NCBI GenBank assembly: GCA_020629035.1
Contig: JAHDEC010000007.1
Location: 62,001 to 126,000 of the forward strand
Direction of reading: 5' to 3'
Origin: Saprospiraceae bacterium
GTDB taxonomy: Bacteria; Bacteroidota; Bacteroidia; Chitinophagales; Saprospiraceae
Length of the DNA: 64,000 nucleotides
This document shows, one piece after another, positions 25,285 to 33,423 of the stretch (the stretch's first letter is position 1; every line of letters begins with the position of its first letter). The notes beneath the pieces were generated by a model. That model was not told where the DNA came from. It saw nothing but the letters and a program-made list of their open reading frames with translations, and ran no database searches. The translations under genes and the position numbers were made by a program.

Positions 25285-25368
25285 ATGGAGCGAAGAAATT
25301 TTATTAGGGGATCTGCTATGGCTTGGCCCAATTGTATTCAGGACCCTTTCTTATGCTATGAAAATTGA
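25285..25368 (+). pseudogene. Remnant of a Tat signal peptide gene start
   Basis: A 27-codon frame starts MERRNFIRGSAMAWPN and stops at 25366-25368. The twin-arginine stretch ERRNFIRGSA is the typical N-terminus of Tat-exported Bacteroidota enzymes, which run hundreds of residues. Here it ends at once and no matching downstream frame is seen, so it looks like the relic of a lost gene. Chance resemblance cannot be excluded. The rest of the 25262-25482 gap holds nothing recognisable. Confidence 0.4.
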
Positions 25369-25447
25369 TTCTAGATGAGCGAGGGCTATTTTAAAGCCAT
25401 GCTAATCTTTTATCAACAGTATTGAATCTATTAACTTAATCAACAAA

Positions 25448-25462
25448 AGCCATTTTATGGCT
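25448..25462 (-). terminator. Weak terminator-like hairpin
   Basis: A 6-bp stem (AGCCAT/ATGGCT) with a 3-base loop is followed by TTTTG on the minus strand. It lies 21 bases beyond the stop at 25483. Confidence 0.25.
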
Positions 25463-25482
25463 AATAGTTTAGGAAATAAAAC

Positions 25483-26010
25483 CTACAGAATTCCTACTTT
25501 AACCAGGTAATTACACAGATCATTTAACTTTTCGTCTGCACTTGGCCAATTGTCTTTCGAGTCTTTTTTAAACTGTTTATCATAAATAGATCTTGCTTTA
25601 GGTTGGTAAAGATCTGAGCCAGTGATGATATTACCCTTTTGCTTTTGCTGAAACAGATTTATAATAGCAACTTGCTGACCATTTGCATTAAATACGTAGT
25701 AATTATGGCTGTATGAGCCTTTTTCGTTTACTTTAACTTTCCCAATCTCAACTCCACCGTCCTTAACCCTTCCATCACTATATCTTACTTTCCCAGGTTT
25801 TCTCTTCATTAAAGCTCCATAATTCTCCTTCATCATGGCATAATTTGCTAGCCTTAGGCTATCCATTTTTGCCATCTCTATTTTATCTGCTTCTATGGGT
25901 GTTAGGTCTTGTTTTGAAACAAATGTCTCAAATGCTTCATCCGTAAAAACACCATCTTCAAAGAAGCCAAACTCAATTAACTCCCGAGTAAAATACTTCC
26001 GATAATTCAA
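25483..26010 (-). CDS. Hypothetical protein, probably the 3' part of a frameshifted gene
   Basis: The 175-residue frame has no ATG. Its only possible start is the TTG at 26010, and an in-frame stop lies just upstream of an A5 run. It contains RYSDGRVKDGG and YYVFNANGQQVAIINLFQQ, with many Lys and Tyr residues and no signal peptide of its own. The frame just upstream of the TTG already encodes a sensible sequence (KSKDITRSDA). Removing one A from the A5 run near 26036-26040 would join it to the upstream frame 26021-26350, giving one secreted protein of about 287 residues. I do not recognise the family. Confidence 0.6.
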   Translation of the reverse strand: MNYRKYFTRELIEFGFFEDGVFTDEAFETFVSKQDLTPIEADKIEMAKMDSLRLANYAMMKENYGALMKRKPGKVRYSDGRVKDGGVEIGKVKVNEKGSYSHNYYVFNANGQQVAIINLFQQKQKGNIITGSDLYQPKARSIYDKQFKKDSKDNWPSADEKLNDLCNYLVKVGIL

Positions 26011-26020
26011 TGCATCAGAT

Positions 26021-26350
26021 CTAGTTATATCTTTCGATTTTTCCTAATTGATGAGCCGTAAAAAGCATCGCTCTGAAGGCAACTCTTTTTTCAGTTTCAT
26101 TAGGTAATTGCACATAATAAAAAGAGGTATCTGTAAACGAAATAATTTTTTCTCCATCTAAGGATTCTAGAAAGAAATGACCATTTAAATTAAACATCGC
26201 CCCTTGTGGTCCAACAGGGTTCCCTTGAGTTTTCGTAAAGTTATAGGCGGGCTCTTTATCAATTAAAATTTGATTCTTTTTAAATTTTATTTCTTGACCA
26301 GTAACACTGAGCGCTAACAAAAGAAAAATAATAGTAAATAGATTACTCAT
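26021..26350 (-). CDS. Hypothetical exported protein, probably the 5' part of a frameshifted gene
   Basis: The 109-residue frame begins with a signal peptide (MSNLFTIIFLLLALSVTGQ) and continues with beta-strand-like sequence (AMFNLNGHFFLESLDGEKII, FYYVQLPNETEKRVAFRAM). It stops shortly after an A5 run. The adjacent frame 25483-26010 continues without a proper start, so the two are best read as one gene split by a single-base indel. The family is unknown. The signal peptide places the product in the periplasm or beyond. Confidence 0.6.
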   Translation of the reverse strand: MSNLFTIIFLLLALSVTGQEIKFKKNQILIDKEPAYNFTKTQGNPVGPQGAMFNLNGHFFLESLDGEKIISFTDTSFYYVQLPNETEKRVAFRAMLFTAHQLGKIERYN

Positions 26351-26447
26351 ATTTTGATTTTTAAATAACGATTGTACAAATGGCAGTTATGCATCCACCA
26401 CTAAACGACATGGCTTTAAAGTAATAGAAACGGGAATCCAAGATTCC

Positions 26448-27422
26448 TTACATTTTCTTAAATGGCTTAATTAATGACTTATTATTGGCCAAGAAAAGAC
26501 GTGCAAAATAACTGCCTCTTCCAAGAGAAGATACATCTAATGCATCAGTCATACCCATGTTTTCTTGATGGACCGCTACCCCTCTAGCATCATAAATAAT
26601 CACTTTTTCGATGAACTCTGTTTCGTGCTGAATGGTCAGCAAATTACTGGTCGGATTTGGGTATAGTTTTACGGTTTCGTCAGCAAGCTCTATCTTATCA
26701 ATAGAAGAAGGAAGTCTGGTAAATATCTGATCCACTTCCTCTTGCGTAATCGCTCGATTATACACTAATAGCTCATCCATCGATCCAAAATAAAAGGCAG
26801 CAGCCTGATCACCTTGTCGAGCAATAAACATAGGTTGAACTGATGTGCTGAGCGGTGCATCATATACATAACTGGATTCTAGTTCTCCATTTATGTATAG
26901 TCTCCCTTCAGAGCCATCATAGGTTCCTACAATATGTATCCATTCATCTAAGGCAAAAATGGTCGAACTATTTAAGGTCGGAAGCATAATATCCATATTC
27001 AAATTAAATCTAATCGTTGTGTTGGCTGGATTAATTCCTAAAAAGTAGCCACCGTTATTAAATCCTGCCCAGTTATTAACGAGCCCAAACCATTCGGGTG
27101 GTATACTATCCGGTTTACACCATACTGAAATACTGAAAGCACTGTCATCACCCGCAAAGTTATGCATAGAGGTATCAAGGGAAGCTATCCAGGTATCCCT
27201 AAATACAATGGATTCTATAAAGTTATCAAAGCGGTCATCACCTCGAAGTAGCGCCATATCGAAATCGTCCAAATGATTTTCGTTACCACTGCTGTCGTCA
27301 ACACCCGCATTAAAAAAGGTGTAATAACCCACTAGATTATCCATCGGAATTTGCGCTTTTAGCTCAGCGACAAGCAACATGGAAAGAAAGCAATAAAGGA
27401 AAGAGATTTGGTAAAGCCTCAT
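26448..27422 (-). CDS. Secreted LamG-domain protein with T9SS type A tail
   Basis: The 324-residue protein has a signal peptide (MRLYQISFLYCFLSMLLVAE, cleavage near LKAQ). A concanavalin A/LamG-like jellyroll spans residues about 30-225: LVGYYTFFNAGVDDSSGNEN, then FSISVWCKPD, WIHIVGTYDGSEGRLYINGE and GSMDELLVYNRAITQEEV. That last string is the usual end of LamG-3 domains. Residues about 245-324 (LYPNPTSNLLTIQ to PFKKM) are a type A T9SS sorting domain. LamG modules generally bind glycans or matrix, so an outer-surface binding role is likely; the ligand is unknown. Confidence 0.92.
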   Translation of the reverse strand: MRLYQISFLYCFLSMLLVAELKAQIPMDNLVGYYTFFNAGVDDSSGNENHLDDFDMALLRGDDRFDNFIESIVFRDTWIASLDTSMHNFAGDDSAFSISVWCKPDSIPPEWFGLVNNWAGFNNGGYFLGINPANTTIRFNLNMDIMLPTLNSSTIFALDEWIHIVGTYDGSEGRLYINGELESSYVYDAPLSTSVQPMFIARQGDQAAAFYFGSMDELLVYNRAITQEEVDQIFTRLPSSIDKIELADETVKLYPNPTSNLLTIQHETEFIEKVIIYDARGVAVHQENMGMTDALDVSSLGRGSYFARLFLANNKSLIKPFKKM

Positions 27423-27516
27423 AGTTGGTGATTTAATTTTTCAATGTCTTCAACTAAAAATAAACATCTGGGACTGAAATAAACCCAAGTAGTGCTTTAT
27501 TTTTTGAGCCTATGCA

Positions 27517-27556
27517 TGAAAAAAGGCGAAACAGTGATTACCATTTCGCCTTTTGC
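27517..27556 (-). terminator. Rho-independent terminator after the 1925-residue repeat gene
   Basis: An 11-bp stem (27544-27554 with 27521-27531, AAAAGGCGAAA) with a 12-base loop is followed on the minus strand by T residues. It begins 24 bases past the stop at 27580 and closes the two-gene repeat-protein locus. Confidence 0.85.
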
Positions 27557-27579
27557 TTTTTATGAATTATTTATATCTT

Positions 27580-30500
27580 TTATTGAATCTTCGTCAATTT
27601 GCTAATTTTTACTTGATTTCCTGAAGTAACTTTTAGCAAATACTGTCCAGGGGCTAAGTGCTCGATATCTAACATTTGTTCGGCATTTAGGCTGAAATCC
27701 ATTCTCACTTGTTTAAGTTGGATTCCCGAGATCGAATAAATACTAATTTGCACTTTAGGATCAGGATACGAACTAACATCCAGCATTATTTGATTCAAAG
27801 CCGGATTAGGACTAAAGTTTACAATTAACTCTTCCACCGGTGTTCCGCCTGCTGTTGGCTCCGGTTCCGATATTGAACCACAATCATCACCTGTCAACCT
27901 AGTTAAAGTAATAAAGTCTTTAGATAGAGCCATACAGCCTGATACTAAATCAAGATCGTGAATACTTGCTCCTGCATTTATATTTAACTCACCTATATAG
28001 GCTAATCCCCAAATCTTACAAATACCAGCTGGCGCACCTTCTATTTCCAGTACATCACCATTAACATCACCAATAATTATATCATCTCCTGTAGTTACCA
28101 CAAAAACATAATCACTTGAGACATTAGTCGTATTAAAATGAGTCAAATCGCTAATACCATCATCAGAACAAACTGTTAATGCTTGCGAACCATCATCTAG
28201 GAAAACGCTTCCTCCTGACATCTTATTAGAACAAGAAGAAACCAGTTCTAAATCATCAATATCCCAAGCTGTGGCCTGTGCTAACTCTCCGATTAGACAG
28301 TAAGACAATAACTCAAATTCAAAATCTGTTACCTCATCTACACTAAAGGCCGGATTAGCACTAAAATCAAAGCTTTGTAATGTGTAATCAAAGTTTGTCG
28401 GAATATCGACTTCCTTATAAATTTCAACACCATTGGCCAATATCCTGATACCATATAAAGTAGGATAATTGTTATTTCCCGAAGATCCATCTAACCACTC
28501 AAATTCCTCTGGAGCTCTTTCGAAAAACGTTAGTTCTGATAAATTAGCAATACCACTCACCCCTGGAGTTAATCTTAAGGTAAATCGAACGGCGTAATCA
28601 CTATCATTTTCAAAACTGCAACTATTCAATGAAGAAACACATACAGCTGGAGTCATCTGGACACCTGGAGTACATGAATGTTTAAATTGAGTAGGCTCAT
28701 TTCTATAAATAAATCCACTGGTCAATTCCATAGTGGCGCAATCTTCAGCATTCGAAATTTCTGGTACAAACTCAGAATAATCGCAATTCGATAAATCCAC
28801 ATTAAGGGCTTGACAGTCATTGAAATTAAAGTAAGTATATGATTCGCCGTTGCCTTCTGCTTCTATTCTATCTACTGTAATAGCATTGGACAAATCATAA
28901 CAGCCTTCTAAATTAAATAAAGAACCTCCTACGTTTAAACCAGCTAAATCACCATAACTAATATGAATAATTAAACATGTGCCTGGCCCTGCACCTTCGA
29001 AATCAAATGGAGGCCCTAGCGGTAAATCTAATATATTACCATCATCATCTAAAATCATCCAGCCCATATTAGGACCATATGGATCAGCTAAGTTTACATT
29101 AAATAAATCAGGTATACAGTCTCCAGCGCAAATCGTGATTTCGTCATCTCCATTATCTAAACTTAAGACACCACCATCTGGAGCCAAAACGTCAATATTA
29201 ATTGGATTAGAAAATTCATGACAACCTTCTAGTTCAAACACATTTGCTCCTAGACTGAGGCCTTCTAAGCCATCTATATAACTAATATTCCAGATTTGAT
29301 AAACTGGATCATCGCCAAAATCCGCAGCATTAACCGCTGTTTCGTTTGTTAATAATACAATGTCTCCGTCCGAGTTGGTTACCACATACATAAATCCATC
29401 ACCTTTTACTCCTTCACGATTAAGCGTGATAAAGGTTGGATTTCCATTTTGGCAAACAAAGGTCTCGTTGGGTGTAGATATTTCACCGCCGTTTACACAC
29501 TTTCGTTCTAAGTTTAGTGGGTTAGATATATCAAAGCATCCAGAAATATCACTGATTTCTCCACCGACTTCTAAACCGTCTAAATCCGAATAACTTACAT
29601 TCCAAACATCAAAACTTGTTCCTGAACCAGTGGCTGGAATATGCAATGGTAAATCTTCAAAAACGGCAATAATCTCACCAGTAACATCTGTAATTATGTA
29701 CTGATTATCACCTTTTGCGCCCTCAAGATCTACATCAAAAGTTGCCATTTCACTTGTTTCGCAAACGATCATATCGTCGCCAAGAATGGTACCTCCATCT
29801 ACACAATTTCTGATAATAGAAATCGGATTCGATAAATCAAAGCAACCCACTAAGTCCGAGGCTAAACCGCCGACTTCTAAACCTGCTAACATTCCATCAT
29901 AACTAATATGCCATACAAAACATTCGCCATCTCCAGCTCCACTAAAATCGAATGGTGGCGCTAATGGTAAAGCTAAAATAGTCCCGTCTGCATCTGTAAT
30001 TATCCATGAAGACTCAGCACCTACTTGACCGCTAACTTCAAAATCTACTTCATCATTTTCATCCTCATCACCTAAACATAAAACAGTAGGTCCATCAGTG
30101 GTGATTTCTCCACCATCTAAATCTATTATAGTTATAATTACTCCATTCGAGAGATCAAAGCAACCTGTAGCGTCTTCTACTCTACTACCCACTGATAAAC
30201 CAGTTAGGTTATCAACATAACTTAGAATCCAGACAGTGTACTGTGTATCATCAACTGGAATGGTAAATGGACTAGATCCTGGTAAATCTACAATCACACC
30301 TTCACTATCAGTAATCACCCACTGAGTGGCTTCACCTTTATTATTACTTACATTAAAAGAATACAAATTATCTGCGTCATCAGCACAAAGACTTAGTGGA
30401 TCACTAGTGCCCAATAGTCCTCCATCAACACAATTTCGTATGACCGTTATGGGATTGGATAAATCTATGCAACCTCCTAGGTTATTAGCATTTTCTCCTA

Positions 30501-33357
30501 TGACTAAGCCAAGCACTTCACCATTATAGCTAAGATGCCAAATTAAACACGTTCCGTTGCCGGCATTTTCAAAATCAAAAGTAGCACTGGATGAAATGGC
30601 TAGGATTATTCCTGCTTCGTCGGTTACTAACCACTGACTTGACTCTCCAACTTCCCCAGCTAAATCCACATTAACAGTAGTATTAGCATTGATCCCTCCG
30701 AGACATAAGGAAGTCTCATCATTCGTACTGATTTCACCTCCATCAGCAGGTTGAACCGTCACTTCTAATGAATTAGAAATAGCGAAACATCCGGTTAAAT
30801 TGTCCAATGTTGCTCCCATTTCTAAGCCTCCTAAACCTTGAATATAACTCACATTAACAATGGTATAAACCGTCTCGCTTGTAGCATTTGGAACGTCAAT
30901 ACTATTGGTATTTGATGTAGCTAGGATGACGCCTGTTGGACTTAAAAGCAACCAAGTATTATCGTCTCCTTTCTCATTCGCAATTTGTAGATTGACCATC
31001 ATAGGTTGGTCTCTATCACAGAATTCCAAGGGTGTATTAGTAGATATTTCTCCTGGAGCTACACACAATCTTTCCACTTCTACTGGATTAGATAAAGCAT
31101 AACATCCCATAATATCTGAAGCATTATTTCCTAACTCAAGATTTGATAAGGCTCCCTCATGACTTACATGCCAAATCAAGCAAGTACCAGGTCCAGCATC
31201 ACTAAAGTCAATGGCTGATGTTGGAGGTAGGCCCAGAATAGTACCGTTTAAATCCGTAACTAGCCATACAGCATCTGTGCCTTCATTACCCGTAATCGTG
31301 GCATTCACAATGGCTTGATTGCCATCAGCTATACATACTTGAGATAGATCCGTTGTTAGTTCACCACCAACTACCACCTCTTTATCGATTATAACTTCAT
31401 TAGACAACTCAAAACAACCAGATAGATCGTCAATAGTTGAGCCAATAGTTAAGCCTTCAATTTCACTATACGCAACATGGAAGATTACACACTCCTCAAC
31501 ATCTCCCACTAAACTAAAGGGTGATGAGGAAGGCAAATCCAAAATTACTCCATTTATATCTGTGACTATCCACTGTCCATTGGTTCCTGTATAATTACTG
31601 AGACTGAAATCAACTAATTCGGAAGAACCATCTACTGAACAAATACTGGACTGGTTAGTCGAAATGGTAGCAGCTACAACACCTTCTCTAATAATCTCTA
31701 TCGGATTTGACAATGAGTAACACCCCGAGAAATCATCAATATCCTCTCCTACTGCTCCGCCTTCAAAATCATCTTCGTATGAAACATTATAGATAAAACA
31801 AGATCCCATTCCTGCTCCTTCAAAGTTAAATGGTGGTGTTCCATCAAACACCAAAATATTGCCAGTTTCATCAGCAATTATCCAAGCACTGTTAGCACCT
31901 AAATTAAATAGGACGTTTACATCCACTAGATCATCCAAACCATCCGTTACACAAACCGTTTGGGGATCATTCGTACTAATTTCGCCACCAGCAACCTCTG
32001 TCCGATTTATAGTAATTGGATTTGATAAAGCATGGCAGCCACTTAGGGACTCTATATTATTACCGAAGTCTGCTCCTTCTAATTCACCAAACCAAGATAC
32101 ATTCCAAATTAAACAAATACCCACACCCGCTCCTTCAAAATTGAAGGGCATCTGAGCATCAAAAACTAAAATATTTCCTATTAAATCCGTGATAATGTAG
32201 GCAGATTGATCGCCATTATTTCCCATGGAGCTTACATTGACCAAATCACTAAGCCCATCACCTACACAAAGATCAGTCGGGTCTTCCGTGCTAATTTCAC
32301 CTCCAAGAATTTCTGTTCTATAAACAAATATTGGATTAGAGATATCCAGGCATCCTTCTAAATCATGAACACTATTTCCGACCACAATTCCATCGAAAAT
32401 AGACGAGTAACGGATATGATAAATTAAGCAAGTACCTGCTCCAGCTCCTTCAAAATTAAAGGGAGGCTGAGACGGATTTGCTAGGATTATTCCTGACTCA
32501 TCAGTAATCACCCAAGTACTAAAATCACCAAAATCACCGCTGACACTGACATCTACAAAATCATCTTCACCATCTCCAATACACAGGTCTACTGAATCAT
32601 CGGTAGTAATTTCTCCAGCATCAGCAAGACAAAAATCACAGCAAGATAAAACGCTAATATTATCGATATCCCATGCGGTAGCTTTACCCCAATTTTCAGC
32701 CACACAATATGGCAATAACTCTACATTAAAGGTGGTGACCTCAGTCACATTAAACGCAGCAATATTGGAAAAATCAAAACATTCTAAATTCCAATCTCTC
32801 TCAGTTGTAATATCTGACTGAGCAAAAACTTCTTCTCCATCAACTAGAATTCGGATTCCATATTTGGTAGGATAATTATTATCATCTATACCACCGTTGA
32901 TCCATTCGAATTGCTCTGGAGATTTTTCATAAAAGGTTAAGCCGCTAAATGATGCAACTTGATCATTTTCTGGACTTACTTTAATATCAAATTTTAGAGT
33001 TTTACTATGGCCTGGTATGTAATCGCAGGTTTCTGCAGAACTAATACACATGGCGACTGATCCATCTTCCACACCCGGTGTGCATGAATGCCTATTAAGT
33101 AGCGGACTATTTCTGTATAGGTGTTCGCCTACTACCTCAAAGTTAGCACAATCCGATCCCATAGGATAACTAGCGGATAAATCAGAGTAATCATAATCGC
33201 TGACTCCTGGTACCGATTCACATTGTTCCATACTGAAGTATGCTACTATTAATGAATCAGGACAAATAGGTCCAGCAGTTATCATTTCTTCACTTGTGTG
33301 GCTAAAAAGTACACTGGTGTATACCATAGCCAAAGCCATTGTAAAAATTCGTTTCAT
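27580..33357 (-). CDS. Giant secreted protein with 13 Cys-containing ~105-residue repeats, duplicated flanking domain and T9SS type A tail
   Basis: The protein has 1925 residues. A signal peptide (residues 1-20) is followed by an unnamed domain at about 29-242, with HSCTPG, AMCISS, FYEKSPEQFEW, NNYPTKYGIR and TAWDID. Twelve repeats of about 105 residues follow, each of the form GGEIST..LC..DG...W.ITD..G.IL and ending in GC.DLSNPI. A second copy of the domain lies at about 1505-1711 (HSCTPG, FYERAPEEFEW, NNYPTLYGIR), then one more divergent repeat and a type A T9SS tail (NFSPNPALNQIML to KLTKIQ). Each repeat has two conserved Cys. I do not recognise the repeat as a named family. A paralog of the same layout lies 66 bases upstream, so the two may form one transcript. 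A cell-surface fibre or adhesin is a reasonable inference, not shown. Confidence 0.9.
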   Translation of the reverse strand: MKRIFTMALAMVYTSVLFSHTSEEMITAGPICPDSLIVAYFSMEQCESVPGVSDYDYSDLSASYPMGSDCANFEVVGEHLYRNSPLLNRHSCTPGVEDGSVAMCISSAETCDYIPGHSKTLKFDIKVSPENDQVASFSGLTFYEKSPEQFEWINGGIDDNNYPTKYGIRILVDGEEVFAQSDITTERDWNLECFDFSNIAAFNVTEVTTFNVELLPYCVAENWGKATAWDIDNISVLSCCDFCLADAGEITTDDSVDLCIGDGEDDFVDVSVSGDFGDFSTWVITDESGIILANPSQPPFNFEGAGAGTCLIYHIRYSSIFDGIVVGNSVHDLEGCLDISNPIFVYRTEILGGEISTEDPTDLCVGDGLSDLVNVSSMGNNGDQSAYIITDLIGNILVFDAQMPFNFEGAGVGICLIWNVSWFGELEGADFGNNIESLSGCHALSNPITINRTEVAGGEISTNDPQTVCVTDGLDDLVDVNVLFNLGANSAWIIADETGNILVFDGTPPFNFEGAGMGSCFIYNVSYEDDFEGGAVGEDIDDFSGCYSLSNPIEIIREGVVAATISTNQSSICSVDGSSELVDFSLSNYTGTNGQWIVTDINGVILDLPSSSPFSLVGDVEECVIFHVAYSEIEGLTIGSTIDDLSGCFELSNEVIIDKEVVVGGELTTDLSQVCIADGNQAIVNATITGNEGTDAVWLVTDLNGTILGLPPTSAIDFSDAGPGTCLIWHVSHEGALSNLELGNNASDIMGCYALSNPVEVERLCVAPGEISTNTPLEFCDRDQPMMVNLQIANEKGDDNTWLLLSPTGVILATSNTNSIDVPNATSETVYTIVNVSYIQGLGGLEMGATLDNLTGCFAISNSLEVTVQPADGGEISTNDETSLCLGGINANTTVNVDLAGEVGESSQWLVTDEAGIILAISSSATFDFENAGNGTCLIWHLSYNGEVLGLVIGENANNLGGCIDLSNPITVIRNCVDGGLLGTSDPLSLCADDADNLYSFNVSNNKGEATQWVITDSEGVIVDLPGSSPFTIPVDDTQYTVWILSYVDNLTGLSVGSRVEDATGCFDLSNGVIITIIDLDGGEITTDGPTVLCLGDEDENDEVDFEVSGQVGAESSWIITDADGTILALPLAPPFDFSGAGDGECFVWHISYDGMLAGLEVGGLASDLVGCFDLSNPISIIRNCVDGGTILGDDMIVCETSEMATFDVDLEGAKGDNQYIITDVTGEIIAVFEDLPLHIPATGSGTSFDVWNVSYSDLDGLEVGGEISDISGCFDISNPLNLERKCVNGGEISTPNETFVCQNGNPTFITLNREGVKGDGFMYVVTNSDGDIVLLTNETAVNAADFGDDPVYQIWNISYIDGLEGLSLGANVFELEGCHEFSNPINIDVLAPDGGVLSLDNGDDEITICAGDCIPDLFNVNLADPYGPNMGWMILDDDGNILDLPLGPPFDFEGAGPGTCLIIHISYGDLAGLNVGGSLFNLEGCYDLSNAITVDRIEAEGNGESYTYFNFNDCQALNVDLSNCDYSEFVPEISNAEDCATMELTSGFIYRNEPTQFKHSCTPGVQMTPAVCVSSLNSCSFENDSDYAVRFTLRLTPGVSGIANLSELTFFERAPEEFEWLDGSSGNNNYPTLYGIRILANGVEIYKEVDIPTNFDYTLQSFDFSANPAFSVDEVTDFEFELLSYCLIGELAQATAWDIDDLELVSSCSNKMSGGSVFLDDGSQALTVCSDDGISDLTHFNTTNVSSDYVFVVTTGDDIIIGDVNGDVLEIEGAPAGICKIWGLAYIGELNINAGASIHDLDLVSGCMALSKDFITLTRLTGDDCGSISEPEPTAGGTPVEELIVNFSPNPALNQIMLDVSSYPDPKVQISIYSISGIQLKQVRMDFSLNAEQMLDIEHLAPGQYLLKVTSGNQVKISKLTKIQ
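28850..32630 (-). repeat. Twelve ~315-bp tandem repeats in the 1925-residue protein gene
   Basis: The unit is (G)GEISTxDxxxLCxxDG through to GCxDLSNPIxV. Several units carry an extra Cys (GTCLIWHVSY) and some do not. In units 5-10 the two types alternate. A thirteenth, divergent unit lies beyond the second flanking domain, at about 27900-28220. Confidence 0.85.
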
Positions 33358-33423
33358 CCTTTAAAATTTTGTCATTTAATACAAGTCATATTAAATGCCG
33401 TTTAGTGCTTGTGTAAGCCTTAT

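Noticed and set aside
31859-32155. Plus-strand frames of 60-110 residues recurring across 28979-38000 and 2042-10360
   Set aside because: They recur with the period of the repeats on the opposite strand and are Ser/Pro-rich complement shadows of the giant genes.
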